64,000 bases of DNA from Thiomicrorhabdus heinhorstiae (GCF_013391765.2 NZ_JACBGI020000001.1:1-64000); one strand, 5' to 3'; numbered from the stretch's first letter, positions 18,242-27,773 are shown. The notes: generated by a model from the letters alone, not told the origin. Program-made: numbers and translations.

Positions 18242-18901
18242 ATGCAGTTAATTGAAGCAGTCATTTTCGATATGGACGGTCTGATCGTGGATTCGGAGCC
18301 CCATTGGAAACAGGCGGAGAAAAACGTCTTTTCTTCGCTGGGATGCAGCGTTACCGATGAAAACCAGCGTGAGACGGCTTGCCTGACTACTAAAGCGGTC
18401 ACCGATTACTGGTATGAGTTGTCGCCATGGAAAAGCATCAGTAAGCGTGAGGCCGAGATGGCGGTAATCGAAGAAGTCGATTCTCTGTTGCAGCAAAACT
18501 GTATCGCCAAACCGGGTTTTTTCGAGGCTTTGATTTTGTGTCGGGAGTCAGGAATCAAAATCGGTTTGGCTTCGAACGCTCCGATACGTTTGTGTCGAAC
18601 CGTTATTTCCAGCTTAGGTTGCCGCGATGCTTTCAGCTGTGTTCTATCTTCCGAGCAGGTAACAGCCGGTAAGCCGCAACCGGATATTTATCTGCAGGCT
18701 TTGCAGACCTTAAATGTTAAGGCATCCGCTGCACTGGCTCTGGAAGATTCTCCTACCGGGGCTATGGCGGCAAGGTCCGCGGGAATGCAAGTCATAGGGG
18801 TTCCTTCCGAATTGCATTATCATGAGCCTATGCGGCAGATGGCGGATCGGGTGCTGGATTCTTTGATTGAATTGAAACTCAGTCATTTGCAGATCGCGTA
18901 G
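18242..18901 (+). CDS. HAD-IA sugar-phosphate phosphatase, HxpB/YniC-like
   Basis: 219 aa cytoplasmic phosphatase. Motif I FDMDGLIVDSEP (about residues 9-20), motif II LASNAP, motif III Lys in AGKPQPDIY and motif IV LEDSPTGAMAA. Helical C1 cap between motifs I and II. The residues WYELSPWKS and overall layout track E. coli YniC (HxpB), which acts on hexitol- and 2-deoxyglucose-6-phosphates. Substrate here inferred only. Follows the dUTPase gene closely. Confidence 0.85.
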   Translation: MQLIEAVIFDMDGLIVDSEPHWKQAEKNVFSSLGCSVTDENQRETACLTTKAVTDYWYELSPWKSISKREAEMAVIEEVDSLLQQNCIAKPGFFEALILCRESGIKIGLASNAPIRLCRTVISSLGCRDAFSCVLSSEQVTAGKPQPDIYLQALQTLNVKASAALALEDSPTGAMAARSAGMQVIGVPSELHYHEPMRQMADRVLDSLIELKLSHLQIA

Positions 18902-18938
18902 CACTTTTGGGAAGAGCTCGGCCCAGAAGTTTATTTCT

Positions 18939-20537
18939 TTATTTCCCCGAGCTTAAAAGCATCTGCTGCAAATGATAGCTGATTCGGTAGAGGTGATTGC
19001 TGACCCGTTTCATCCAGCGGATCGCTTCCAGCGAGTCCCAGCATTGATCGGCACTGATTTCGCCTTGCCCCATGCGATCGACCATTTTATGCCGATAAAA
19101 TTCGGCGTCGCGCTCGATGAACTGGTTCAGCTCTTCGGTGAGCTTCAAAGTAGCGGCCCAATCCCCTTGCAAAATCTGCTGTAACAGCTTTTCAATATCC
19201 TCGGCCATGCGATTGGATGTCGGCTGCAAAGTCGGGAACAATTTGCTTGCCTTGGCCCGGTCGGATTCTTCTTCGCAGCGTTCATGCAGTCTTTGCAGAT
19301 GATCGAGCATATGAATCATCGAAATCAGGCGTTTCCACAAGTGACTTTCGTTCTGGTTGAGATGAATGGCATCCAGATAGTACTGGGTTTGATCGAGATC
19401 CTGCTGTAATTGCGTTAAATCCGAATGGAACGTTTTCAGCGGTTGTTTGCCGGTTAAATAATTCAATTCGTTAACCAGGGCACGCATCAAGTCCAGAAGG
19501 GTGTTTTGCGCCGCGGTCAACGCCAGTTCCGGCGTTTGCAGGAGCTGTTTGTCCAAGCGATCGATATAATTGCTGCCGGTCTGCGGAACCAGTTTATACA
19601 TCAGATTGGCGAACTGCTTGGTAAACGGCAAGATCAGAATGACTCCGAGCAGATTAAACAGAGAGTGGAAGCCGACCAGAGCGATTTCCGCATTCTGCTG
19701 TAAACTGCCGGGAGCCAAATACTCCCATACAAGTGTGTAGGGCGTGATCAGCATAAGGGCCATTATGGCGGTAATCAAGTTGTAAAATACATGCGAATAT
19801 CCGGTGCGTTTGGCGCCGACCGTACCGCCGATTGTGGCGATGATTGACGTGGCGGTCGTTCCTACATCCATCCCGATAACCAGGGCGGCGGCTTGCTCGA
19901 ATTCGATCATGCCTGTGAAAAGGGCGGTAAGGGTCACGGCGACACCGGCACTGGAAGATTGAGTGATCAAGGTGAAGGTCAGGCCTAAAACGAGCAATTG
20001 AAGTTGGCCGATCAGATTATTTGCCGGTAGCTGGGAAAAATCGATAAAATCGCGCATTCCCGCCATGGCGGCTTGCATGGTCTCGATACCGACGAATATC
20101 AGACCGAAACCGGCAATCGCCAAGCCGGTTTGCGCTACTTTCCCCTTCGAAAACAGGCGCAACAGAACCCCGACTAGAATAATCGGCATGGCGATCGTAT
20201 CGATGGAAAATTTAAAGCCGAGCAGGGCGACCATCCAACCGGTCATCGTCGTACCGATATTGGCGCCGAAGATTACGCCGAGGGCATTGCTGAAAGTCAT
20301 CAGGCCTGCACCGACAAAACCGACCGCAGCCACAGTTGTTGCGCTGGAAGATTGTACTATGGCAGTGCTGATGGCTCCGGTAAGGGCCCCGGATGTCGGA
20401 GTTTGCGTAAAATGAAACAGTGCGGAACGGATTTGATCGCCGGCAAGTTTTTTCAAGCCGTCGGTCATAATAATCATGCCTAACAGGAAGAGGCCAAGAC
20501 CGCCGGATATAAGGATGAGGCTATGAAATTCCTGCAT
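18939..20537 (-). CDS. Na+/phosphate cotransporter of the NptA/PhoU-fusion type
   Basis: 532 aa inner-membrane symporter. Two inverted PNaS repeats, each with the QSSS signature: QSSSATTVAAVGF near residue 60 and QSSSAGVAVTLTA near residue 190; several transmembrane helices between. The C-terminal ~200 residues are a soluble helical PhoU-like domain. Imports inorganic phosphate with Na+, fitting a marine habitat. ATG 20537 (MQEFHSL) follows a ggag Shine-Dalgarno; the longer frame adds a hydrophilic extension that is unlikely. Divergent from the PQQ sugar dehydrogenase gene. Confidence 0.9.
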   Translation of the reverse strand: MQEFHSLILISGGLGLFLLGMIIMTDGLKKLAGDQIRSALFHFTQTPTSGALTGAISTAIVQSSSATTVAAVGFVGAGLMTFSNALGVIFGANIGTTMTGWMVALLGFKFSIDTIAMPIILVGVLLRLFSKGKVAQTGLAIAGFGLIFVGIETMQAAMAGMRDFIDFSQLPANNLIGQLQLLVLGLTFTLITQSSSAGVAVTLTALFTGMIEFEQAAALVIGMDVGTTATSIIATIGGTVGAKRTGYSHVFYNLITAIMALMLITPYTLVWEYLAPGSLQQNAEIALVGFHSLFNLLGVILILPFTKQFANLMYKLVPQTGSNYIDRLDKQLLQTPELALTAAQNTLLDLMRALVNELNYLTGKQPLKTFHSDLTQLQQDLDQTQYYLDAIHLNQNESHLWKRLISMIHMLDHLQRLHERCEEESDRAKASKLFPTLQPTSNRMAEDIEKLLQQILQGDWAATLKLTEELNQFIERDAEFYRHKMVDRMGQGEISADQCWDSLEAIRWMKRVSNHLYRISYHLQQMLLSSGK

Positions 20538-20726
20538 GTCGACTCCGCTCACAACAATGTTGCGATTATACGCAGCCTGCAAGGCGTATGGCAATCTGTG
20601 GTTGCGGTTATCACGATGGCAGAAACCCGTTGGTTTCGCTTTTCGGGGGTGGGTTTTAGTCAATCCGCTAAGGTTTTTGCTTTATGCTGTACACGATAAG
20701 ACAGGTCTTTTAAGCAGGAGTCGATT

Positions 20727-21830
20727 ATGCGTCTGATTATGCCTTTTATCCTCTTTTCGTTATGCTTTTGCCTGAGTGCGTACGGCTCCGAAAAAATGTC
20801 GTTGCATCTTGAGAAGCTGGTTGGAAATCTCGGCGTAGTTTGGGGAATGGATTTTATCGATGACCAACGGCTGATTTTTACTGAACGGGACGGCTGGCTC
20901 GGGGTGCTGGATCTAAACGGCAATAAAGTTTCCTGGTTGCAGGGACTGCCGGAGGTTCACGCTCAAGGACAAGGCGGTTTATTGGACGTGGCGGTTCCTC
21001 CTGATTTCCGGAAAAACAGCTGGCTCTATTTTACCTATAGCAAACCGGGATTGCTTCAGGCACAAACTGCTTTGGCCAGAGCGAAACTTGGCGAGGATTC
21101 CGTTACCGATTGGCAGGATCTGCTAGTCGGAGATTCGGCCAGCTTGCGGAATATTCATTTCGGCAGTCGCATCGCCTTTGACGGAAAAGGACATGTGTTT
21201 TTTTCGATCGGAGACCGGGGACTGCGTTCGCCGGCACAGGATTTAAGTAACCACATCGGAACGATTATTCGTTTGAACATGGATGGCTCGGTGCCGGAAG
21301 ATAATCCTTTTGTCGGAAATTCGCAGGCACGCGACGAGATATGGAGTTACGGCCATCGCAATCCGCAGGGGCTGTTTTATGATTCTGTCAGCGGAAAATT
21401 GTGGGAAATCGAACATGGACCGCGCGGGGGCGACGAGATTAACCTGATCGAAAAAGGTAAAAACTACGGTTGGCCGATCGTGTCTCAAGGGCAAGAGTAT
21501 TTCGCGGATATCGATGTCGGCGTCAAACATAAAAACGGAATGCAGGAGCCGGCTAAGGTGTATATTCCTTCGATCGCGCCGAGCGACCTGTTGCTGTATC
21601 GTGGTGGCGAGTTCAAGGCGTGGCAGGGAAGTTTGTTAACCGGGGCGCTTAAATTGCGCCACCTCAATCGGGTTGAACTGGATGAAAAGCTGCAAGCGGT
21701 TAAAGAAACCCGCTATTTGCAGAATATACAACAGCGTATCCGCAGTCTGGCGGTGGATGCTTCGGGAAAAATTTATATTGGCACCGATGCCGGTGATATT
21801 TACCGTCTAACCGGAAAACATGAGAAATAA
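20727..21830 (+). CDS. PQQ-dependent soluble aldose/sugar dehydrogenase (YliI/Asd type)
   Basis: Periplasmic beta-propeller quinoprotein, 367 aa with Sec signal ([20 protein letters not shown]). Family landmarks: [44 protein letters not shown] with [15 protein letters not shown], and [13 protein letters not shown]; these hold PQQ, Ca and the catalytic His. Oxidises aldose sugars, passing electrons to the respiratory chain. PQQ biosynthesis genes are not in the window. The DUF188 gene follows 8 bases after the stop. Confidence 0.88.
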   Translation: MRLIMPFILFSLCFCLSAYGSEKMSLHLEKLVGNLGVVWGMDFIDDQRLIFTERDGWLGVLDLNGNKVSWLQGLPEVHAQGQGGLLDVAVPPDFRKNSWLYFTYSKPGLLQAQTALARAKLGEDSVTDWQDLLVGDSASLRNIHFGSRIAFDGKGHVFFSIGDRGLRSPAQDLSNHIGTIIRLNMDGSVPEDNPFVGNSQARDEIWSYGHRNPQGLFYDSVSGKLWEIEHGPRGGDEINLIEKGKNYGWPIVSQGQEYFADIDVGVKHKNGMQEPAKVYIPSIAPSDLLLYRGGEFKAWQGSLLTGALKLRHLNRVELDEKLQAVKETRYLQNIQQRIRSLAVDASGKIYIGTDAGDIYRLTGKHEK

Positions 21831-21838
21831 TTAAAATC

Positions 21839-22285
21839 ATGAAACAGATATATGTTGATGCGGATGCTTGTCCGGTAGTGATTAAAGAGATTCTGTTCAA
21901 AGCGGCCAACCGCACGCAAACCTTGCTCACTTTGGTAGCCAATCACGCTATGCGGGTGCCGGTTTCCAAGTGGGTGCAGTTTCGACACGTCGAATCCGGA
22001 TTCGATGTCGCCGATAACTGGATTGTCCAGCAATGCCATGCCGGAGATCTGGTCATTACCGCCGATATTCCACTAGCGTCGGAAGTGATTGCCAAAGGGG
22101 CTTTAGCCCTCAATCCGCGTGGTGAGCTGTATACCGAAAGTAATATCCGTGCGCGTTTGAATATGCGCGATTTTATGGAAACCCTGCGCTCAAGCGGTAT
22201 TCAAACCGGTGGACCGGATGCTTTGAATCAAAAAGACCGTCAGGCCTTTGCCAATCAACTTGATCGCTGGCTGGCGAAGAAATAG
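21839..22285 (+). CDS. YaiI/YqxD family protein (DUF188, PIN-like)
   Basis: 148 aa. [41 protein letters not shown], and [14 protein letters not shown] are the three conserved DUF188 blocks; the Asp residues ([15 protein letters not shown]) resemble PIN-domain nuclease acids. Activity not established. Sits in a tight plus-strand run between the PQQ dehydrogenase and the UDG-like gene (8 and 11 bases apart), so likely one transcript. Confidence 0.9.
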   Translation: MKQIYVDADACPVVIKEILFKAANRTQTLLTLVANHAMRVPVSKWVQFRHVESGFDVADNWIVQQCHAGDLVITADIPLASEVIAKGALALNPRGELYTESNIRARLNMRDFMETLRSSGIQTGGPDALNQKDRQAFANQLDRWLAKK

Positions 22286-22296
22286 GGATTGCCGGA

Positions 22297-22875
22297 ATGA
22301 TACCGACCGCTGTTCTATTGGAAGAAATCCGTCATTGCCGGATTTGTGAAGCAGCTTTGCCGCACGAACCGAGGCCTGTGCTGCAATATCATCCGGATGC
22401 CAGAATTCTGATCGCCGGACAGGCACCGGGAAGAAAAGTGCATGCTTCGGGTATTCCTTTCGATGATGCCAGCGGAGATCGTCTGCGTGAGTGGATGGGA
22501 ATTGATCGGCAGCAGTTTTACGATTCGCAGAGCATTGCGATTTTGCCGATGGGATTTTGCTATCCGGGAAGCGGACGAAGCGGCGATCTGCCGCCAAGAC
22601 CTGAATGTGCGATTGCCTGGCGTCAGAAGTTGCTGGAGAGGATGGATCGGTTAGAAATGACGCTGGTAATCGGGCGTTATGCTCAGGATTATCATTTCGG
22701 TAAAACGGGTTTGTCGGTAACCGATCTGGTTAGAAACTGGCAGGATTACTGGCCTGATAAAATCCCTCTGCCGCATCCGAGCCCGAGAAATAATATCTGG
22801 CTAAAAAAGAATCCATGGTTTGAGGAAGAACTCCTGCCAGAACTACGCCAAAGGGTAGAGGAAGTCCTGGCTTAA
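22297..22875 (+). CDS. Uracil-DNA glycosylase superfamily protein
   Basis: 192 aa. Begins with a CRIC-type Cys pair (RHCRICEAALPHEPRP), then IAGQAPGRKVHASGIPFDD corresponding to motif 1 of the UDG fold (GQAPG) and SGDRLREWMG; LPHPSPRNN near residue 160 matches the HPSP(R)N motif 2. The Cys at the N-terminus may be part of an Fe-S site as in family 4/5 enzymes, but I see too few Cys to be sure. Probably a base-excision glycosylase; substrate unknown. Last of a run of three closely spaced genes. Confidence 0.82.
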   Translation: MIPTAVLLEEIRHCRICEAALPHEPRPVLQYHPDARILIAGQAPGRKVHASGIPFDDASGDRLREWMGIDRQQFYDSQSIAILPMGFCYPGSGRSGDLPPRPECAIAWRQKLLERMDRLEMTLVIGRYAQDYHFGKTGLSVTDLVRNWQDYWPDKIPLPHPSPRNNIWLKKNPWFEEELLPELRQRVEEVLA

Positions 22876-22952
22876 CGGCGGCGGTTTATAAAATATTTGC
22901 AGTTCGGTATTGGATATCGAAGCGCAATATCGCTATAGCGAGGGAGGAAAAT

Positions 22953-23036
22953 ATGAAATTCGATTTTTCGCTGCTACTGTTTTTCGGGATCTTCGCTGTT
23001 GCTTTTATTCTGATGGTGATCACCAGAAATAAATAG
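22953..23036 (+). CDS. 27-residue single-pass membrane microprotein
   Basis: Short frame MKFDFSLLLFFGIFAVAFI followed by LMVITRNK and stop. One hydrophobic helix (about residues 6-22) with basic C-terminus (RNK). It is preceded by an almost perfect Shine-Dalgarno agggaggaaa four to six bases before ATG, better than most genes around it. Such peptides often modulate membrane complexes. No family recognised; supported by the ribosome site and amphipathic layout only. Confidence 0.55.
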   Translation: MKFDFSLLLFFGIFAVAFILMVITRNK

Positions 23037-23146
23037 GCAGAGAGCTATCAAGAAGCCGGTTTATAATCCGGTTTTATCTTTATGGCTTTTAAAGAAGACT
23101 AAAACCTCCGCAGAAAGGCGGCTTTAACGTTTTTCCCTTGCCTATC

Positions 23147-23539
23147 TCATTCCCCATCGATTGCTTCCGGTAATATTGCATAGGTGCCTGTAGCGTAAGC
23201 GACTAGTTGCCCCTCATCATGCAGTTCAATGGTGACAAAAGAGATTTTTCGTCCCTGTCTTTTGACTTCGGCGGAAGCAAGCAGATGTTTCCCCGAGGCA
23301 GGTTTTAGGTAGTTGATTTTGATTTCCATTGTGACTGAAGTAAATCCCGGGTCCAGGTTTGAAACCGCTGCGTACCAGCCGGTATTATCCATCAGTGTCG
23401 ATATAACACCGCCGTGTACAAACCCCAAATGCTGTAGATGGTAGGGTTGAACAAGTAGTTCAACTTCAGCTGATCCTTTATGAAAGTCTTTGAGGGCTGC
23501 GCCAATATGTTCCAAAAATGGAAATTTAATTTCTCTCAT
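23147..23539 (-). CDS. PaaI-type hotdog-fold thioesterase
   Basis: 130 aa acyl-CoA thioesterase-like protein. The hotdog signature HLGFVHGGVISTLMDNTGW (about residues 36-54), with catalytic-type Asp in the central helix, and TVEIKINYLKP-like strand are clear. Acts on a CoA thioester in the cytoplasm; substrate unknown. Single gene on the minus strand downstream of the FKBP gene, separated from it by a probable terminator. Confidence 0.87.
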   Translation of the reverse strand: MREIKFPFLEHIGAALKDFHKGSAEVELLVQPYHLQHLGFVHGGVISTLMDNTGWYAAVSNLDPGFTSVTMEIKINYLKPASGKHLLASAEVKRQGRKISFVTIELHDEGQLVAYATGTYAILPEAIDGE

Positions 23540-23592
23540 ATGATTGCCTTAGAGGGGGAATTTGAAGGCAGCAAGATTTTTATTCAGATAAC

Positions 23593-23614
23593 AAAAAAAC
23601 GGCTGCGGGAAGCC
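23593..23614 (-). terminator. Probable Rho-independent terminator (minus strand)
   Basis: Short stem GGCT / AGCC (23601-23604 with 23611-23614), read on the minus strand as GGCTTCCCGCAGCC then GTTTTTTTG. It lies after the FKBP-type isomerase gene. The stem is short, hence moderate confidence. Confidence 0.5.
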
Positions 23615-23725
23615 CTTTTATGCTGACGATGAGATTGGATTTCAAGTGGTTTGAAGAAGAGTTTTCAGAGAGGGTAGCGAAACTTGGGAATCAAGCTTCG
23701 CTATTCAGAAGATGTTAGAGAATGC

Positions 23726-24346
23726 TTAGCTGACGATTTCCAACAGTTCTACTTCAAAAACCAAAGCTGAATAAGGGGCGATGGTTCCGCCTGAACCCTG
23801 CGGGCCGTAAGCCAGATTATGCGGGATATACAATTTCCACTTTGAACCGGTCGGCATCATTTGCAGAGCTTCGGTCCAGCCGCCAATGACGCGATTGACC
23901 GGGAATTGCGCCGGTTGTCCGCGTTCAACCGAGCTGTCGAAGACCGTACCATCGATCAGTGTACCGTGATAATGGGTTGATACGACCGACTCAGCTGATG
24001 GTTTTTCTCCGTTTCCTTCGACAATAATTTCATACTGCAAACCGGACTCGGTAACGATGACACCGTCTCTTTTGGCATTTTCAGTCAGGAATGCTTCACC
24101 TTCCGCCGCTGCTTTCTGTGCTTTTTCGGCTGCTTTGGCTTGCATCACATCATTGATTTCCTGAAAGGCTTTCTGAAGATCATCCTGGCTGAAAGGACTT
24201 GGTTTGCCGGATAGAGTGTCAATGATACCTTCGGCGATCGCCTGCGGATTCATGCCGTCGAACGGATCTGAGGCAAACTGGTCGCCCATTTGGCGCCCTA
24301 AACTATAGCTGACAATGTCAGCCGAGCTAGTGTATTTTTCGGACAT
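23726..24346 (-). CDS. fklB: FKBP-type peptidyl-prolyl isomerase, FklB type
   Basis: 206 aa, cis-trans isomerase of prolyl bonds. N-terminal helical dimerisation domain (residues 1-95, with SYSLGRQMGDQ) and C-terminal FKBP domain with VSTHYHGTLIDGTVFDSS, VIGGWTEALQMMPTGSKW and the YGPQGSGGTIAPYSALVFEVELL hallmark split across strands. No signal peptide, so cytoplasmic like E. coli FKBP22. Start has gaag upstream. Confidence 0.92.
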   Translation of the reverse strand: MSEKYTSSADIVSYSLGRQMGDQFASDPFDGMNPQAIAEGIIDTLSGKPSPFSQDDLQKAFQEINDVMQAKAAEKAQKAAAEGEAFLTENAKRDGVIVTESGLQYEIIVEGNGEKPSAESVVSTHYHGTLIDGTVFDSSVERGQPAQFPVNRVIGGWTEALQMMPTGSKWKLYIPHNLAYGPQGSGGTIAPYSALVFEVELLEIVS

Positions 24347-24638
24347 TTATCTTCCTTACTTTGTCTTAAATGTGGTCTTAAATCACTTGAAAGTATGGCA
24401 TCTTAGCATAATTGGATGTTATTTGGCTGAATCGCCTTAAAGCCGATTACCTCATCGTATTACCTCTCAGCTGTATAGCGGGTTTTCGTTTGATGACAGT
24501 AAATGACTGTTCAGAAGGAGGATTAAATCCAGAATTATTTTTCCTTTTAGTAAAAAAATATTATTTTTGGTTAAAGTGATACGGTGGTTTGCGGTAAGAT
24601 TGCGGAAATCTTTTTTATTATTTTGGGGTTCGATTTAG

Positions 24639-24959
24639 ATGGCATGGGTAGCTTTAGTTTTGGCGGGATTACTGGAAGTCGGCTGGGCAATCGGCTTGAA
24701 ATATGCAGACGGTTTCAGTAAATTCTGGCCGAGTGCACTTTCCATAGTGGCAATGCTGGTGAGCCTGGTACTGCTCGGTTGGGTTATGAAGTATCTACCG
24801 GTCGGCCTAGCTTATGCCGTTTGGGTCGGAATCGGGGTGGTCGGGACGGTCATCTTGAGTGTTATTTTATTTTCGGAACCGATGAATGCGATCCGCATGC
24901 TGAGCATTGCCTTGATTGTCATCGGAATTATCGGACTGAAACTGACTTCGCCCGGTTAA
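24639..24959 (+). CDS. sugE: SMR-family transporter SugE/Gdx (guanidinium exporter)
   Basis: 106 aa, four transmembrane helices, functions as an antiparallel dimer exchanging protons for guanidinium or quaternary cations. The essential Glu is in AGLLEVGWAIGLKY (Glu13), and KYLPVGLAYAVWVGIG plus the terminal LIVIGIIGLKL are typical of the SugE/Gdx branch rather than EmrE. I looked for a guanidine riboswitch in the 290 bases upstream and did not find one. Weak Shine-Dalgarno. Confidence 0.9.
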   Translation: MAWVALVLAGLLEVGWAIGLKYADGFSKFWPSALSIVAMLVSLVLLGWVMKYLPVGLAYAVWVGIGVVGTVILSVILFSEPMNAIRMLSIALIVIGIIGLKLTSPG

Positions 24960-24991
24960 AGCTGGAATTGCATTCCCGCTGTTTATTCTGT

Positions 24992-25591
24992 TTATTGCTG
25001 CATGGCAATCCAGCCGGGCAGGGCGGCAAATCGCTCCAGCCATACTTGAACATTCGGATAGTCGTCCAGACTGATTTCACCCATCGGCGCCATCAACACA
25101 TATGGATAGCAGGCGATATCGGCAATAGTCGGTTTATCTGCCGCCAGCCATAGATTCGATGTCAGATGTTGCTCCATGATCGACAAACCGGATCGACCTT
25201 CCGTCTGGCATTGCGCCAGGTTAAAGGGGCGATCGAGCAGTAAGGTCGCCCGTGCTCTGGCCAATCCGTATAACAATTCATTTTCGGAAACCGCCAGCCA
25301 TTGCATTACCCGAGCTGCTTCCTGTACATCTTCCGGAAACCACTTCCCATCGCCATATTTCTGCGCCAGGTAGAAAAGAATAGCCATCGAATCCCAAATA
25401 ACATTTTCCCCATCTTTGTATACCGGAACTTGCCCGCGAGGGTTGAGGGTAATGAATTCCTCCGTGAGGTTTTCACCGTTCGTCAAATCGATATTAACCA
25501 GTTGATAGTCAAGTTCGAGCATGGATAAAAGTAAACGGATTTTATAGGCATTACCGGAAAGGGGGAAACTATAGAGTGTACGTTGCGACAT
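24992..25591 (-). CDS. Glutathione S-transferase family protein
   Basis: 199 aa. N-terminal thioredoxin-like domain with SGNAYKIRLLLSMLEL and NPRGQVPVYKDGE (cis-Pro loop) and WDSMAILFYLA (Ser for glutathione gamma-glutamate); C-terminal helical domain with KPTIADIACYPYV, the N-capping motif of GSTs. Conjugates glutathione or reduces/isomerises unknown substrates. Converges with the sugE gene. Specific class not assigned. Confidence 0.9.
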   Translation of the reverse strand: MSQRTLYSFPLSGNAYKIRLLLSMLELDYQLVNIDLTNGENLTEEFITLNPRGQVPVYKDGENVIWDSMAILFYLAQKYGDGKWFPEDVQEAARVMQWLAVSENELLYGLARARATLLLDRPFNLAQCQTEGRSGLSIMEQHLTSNLWLAADKPTIADIACYPYVLMAPMGEISLDDYPNVQVWLERFAALPGWIAMQQ

Positions 25592-25660
25592 AACAGAGAC
25601 CTGATTTGACTGCTGGGGTTGGTATTATGTTAACTAATTGAAAGTGATTAATTTATATTA

Positions 25661-26385
25661 ATGATTCAAGTTCGAAAAGGCGAAGATATTTTGGCGTTAG
25701 CCATGCTGGACGGTAATTTCCGGAAAGGAATAAAAGGTTTGTCAGTGGTAAGTCGAAATGACCGGCATTTTGCCGTACCTTTTTTGCTTGCGATTTGCTT
25801 TACTTTAGCGAATGCTGCAGTGTTGAGCGAGCGCCTGTGGTTTTCTTCGGCAGTCAATCTGGTTTTTCCGCTAAAGAACAGCGACTATGCCATTTTACAT
25901 GGCGGCAGCAATCCATTGTCTAACCCATTCCATTCTTTGGGGGCCAAAAGTATGCTGTCGATATCGTGCAGCTTAACCGGTTCGGCAATCGTGCGAAGCG
26001 GATGGTATCACCTGATTTGCTTGATTACCGAATTTTTGGCGGGCGTGTTTATAGTCCTTGCGAGGGTTGGGTGGATGCTCTGGAAAATCAACGGCCGGAT
26101 ACGATTCCGGGTCAGCCGGATTTACAGCATCAGCCGGGTAATTATGTACGCTTGAATTGTGGCGGAAAGATGATTTTATTAGCGCATTTGAGGCAGGGAA
26201 GCGTCGTCGTTTCTCTTGGCGAAAGGTTTTTTTCCGGCCAGTTAATTGCCGAAGTAGGCAACTCCGGAAATTCTTTGGAACCGCACCTGCATGTGGATGT
26301 TGCGGATAACGGAATGGAGCTCGCGATATCGTTTGACGGGCGACCGGCGCTGATTAATGCGCTATTTTCCGTTAATGGAAAGTGA
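25661..26385 (+). pseudogene. M23-family metallopeptidase gene broken by a frameshift
   Basis: Two overlapping frames make one protein. The first (25661 to about 25945) has a hydrophobic N-terminal segment then NSDYAILHGGSN and NPFHSLGA; the second, shifted, continues QKYAVDIVQLNRFGNRAKR and GNYVRLNC, LLAHLRQGSVVVSLGER and the metal motif GNSGNSLEPHLHVDV. In intact M23 enzymes His (here FHSLGA) and Asp (AVDIV) lie in one motif; the break falls between them, around the ggggg run at 25939-25943. A -1 shift (or one extra base) restores the frame. It could be a true pseudogene or a sequencing error in the homopolymer. Confidence 0.75.
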
Positions 26386-26427
26386 TTGATACGAATGGAT
26401 TGATCATGGTTTAAATTGAGGAGTGCT

Positions 26428-27132
26428 ATGAGAGCCGATCAGGTCGTAAAGAACCTTCAAACCATCGCCGATGCTGCTATTGCCGAGCATTCGCAGCGTT
26501 TTTTCAAAACCGGTCCAGGGCAATATGGCGAAGGCGATCTTTTCCTGGGGATTCGTGTACCGGAATTACGCAAACAGGTAAAACGCTATGCAGATTTGCC
26601 ATTAGACGAGATCAAGTTACTGCTTGCATCACCGTTTCATGAAATCCGTCTGTTTGCATTACTGCTGCTGGTCGAGCGTTTTAATCGTGCCGACAGGGAC
26701 GGTAAAACACAGGTTTATCGGCTATATCTCGAATCGACGGCATGCATCAATAACTGGGATCTGGTTGATAGTTCCGCGCACCATATTGTTGGCGGCTATC
26801 TATCCGATCGGGATAGAAGTGTTCTATACGACTTGGTGGGGTCGGATGATTTGTGGGAGCGGAGAATTGCAATCATTGCCAGCTTTTATTTTATTAAGCG
26901 GGACGATTTTTACGACGCTCTGCGACTGTGCGAGCACCTCCTCAAGGATAAACATGATCTGATTCACAAGGCGACCGGCTGGATGCTTAGAGAGATCGGT
27001 AAGCGAGACCAGCCGACAGAGAAAAAGTTTTTAGATCGCCACTATAAAAACATGCCGCGAACCATGCTGCGTTATGCAATTGAAAAGTTACCTGAGCAGG
27101 AACGCCAGGCATACCTGAAAGGGGAGTTATAA
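26428..27132 (+). CDS. AlkD-like DNA alkylation repair protein (HEAT repeats)
   Basis: 234 aa, all-helical ALK repeat protein. GEGDLFLGIRVPELRKQ, HEIRLFALLLL, INNWDLVDSSAHHIVG and HDLIHKATGWMLREIGKRD follow the family consensus; the NNWDLVD stretch borders the DNA-binding groove. AlkD removes N3/N7-alkyl purines without base flipping; many relatives are uncharacterised. ATG 26428 chosen for ttgaggag Shine-Dalgarno; a TTG at 26416 would be the only longer start. Confidence 0.87.
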   Translation: MRADQVVKNLQTIADAAIAEHSQRFFKTGPGQYGEGDLFLGIRVPELRKQVKRYADLPLDEIKLLLASPFHEIRLFALLLLVERFNRADRDGKTQVYRLYLESTACINNWDLVDSSAHHIVGGYLSDRDRSVLYDLVGSDDLWERRIAIIASFYFIKRDDFYDALRLCEHLLKDKHDLIHKATGWMLREIGKRDQPTEKKFLDRHYKNMPRTMLRYAIEKLPEQERQAYLKGEL

Positions 27133-27307
27133 GGCAAAAACGGGCAACAGGCGATGCGATGCATATGCCGTTAAACAGATTAGCCTTTGCTGAAACAACT
27201 GCGCTTCATCTTCTACAGACTATAATTGGGAAAAGATCCGCTTTTGAAATAAGTTTCGCAGATGCCGGTAAAAGCGGCTGAAACCGCATAGATTAAACGG
27301 AGGACCT

Positions 27308-27718
27308 ATGTTTTTTACCCTGTTATTAGTTACCTTTCTTTTGGCCGTCGCGGTTTCGTACGGTGTGGTCAAAAGTTTTGAAAAACCGATGGTGGCGATT
27401 TTCAATCGTATTATTCAGGACCCGATCAGTGATGTCTGGCCCAAATATATAAAATTTGCCGCTTTCGTTGTCGGTATTTCAGGGGGCGTGAGGATTTATC
27501 AGTTGGAGCGTTATATCAGTGCCCCGCATGAAGGCGCCGAGGTTTTGGTGCTGAACGCAGAACGCTGGACGCTGGAGGTTTACCGAACCATTATCGAAAC
27601 CTTGCAGAGTCTGGCGTGGATGTATCTGGTGGTTTTCATTTTTGTATTAATTGCATTCGTTATTCTGAAGGGATTTGAATTAAAACATGACAAACGTATC
27701 GAGCAAGATAAAGCATAG
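27308..27718 (+). CDS. Membrane protein of unknown function, 136 aa
   Basis: Three hydrophobic stretches: about residues 2-20, 50-65 (weaker, FAAFVVGISGGVRIY) and 102-124, with a charged C-terminus (KHDKRIEQDKA). Strong Shine-Dalgarno cggaggacct before the ATG. Not recognised. Followed 55 bases later by another small membrane protein in the same direction. Confidence 0.7.
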   Translation: MFFTLLLVTFLLAVAVSYGVVKSFEKPMVAIFNRIIQDPISDVWPKYIKFAAFVVGISGGVRIYQLERYISAPHEGAEVLVLNAERWTLEVYRTIIETLQSLAWMYLVVFIFVLIAFVILKGFELKHDKRIEQDKA

Positions 27719-27773
27719 TACGCTTCGGCTGCTTGAAACGGTTTGTTCGGTCAATCCTTGCGGTGGATAAACC

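Noticed and set aside
24347-24638. Guanidine riboswitch before sugE
   Set aside because: The ACGG near 24590 is not in a paired hairpin and no tandem ACGR loops or ykkC-like architecture was found by eye.
25939-25950. Programmed -1 frameshift in the M23 gene
   Set aside because: The run ggggg followed by gccaaaag does not give a good X XXY YYZ slippery site with matching tRNA re-pairing, so a mutation or sequencing error is more likely; kept as a pseudogene call.
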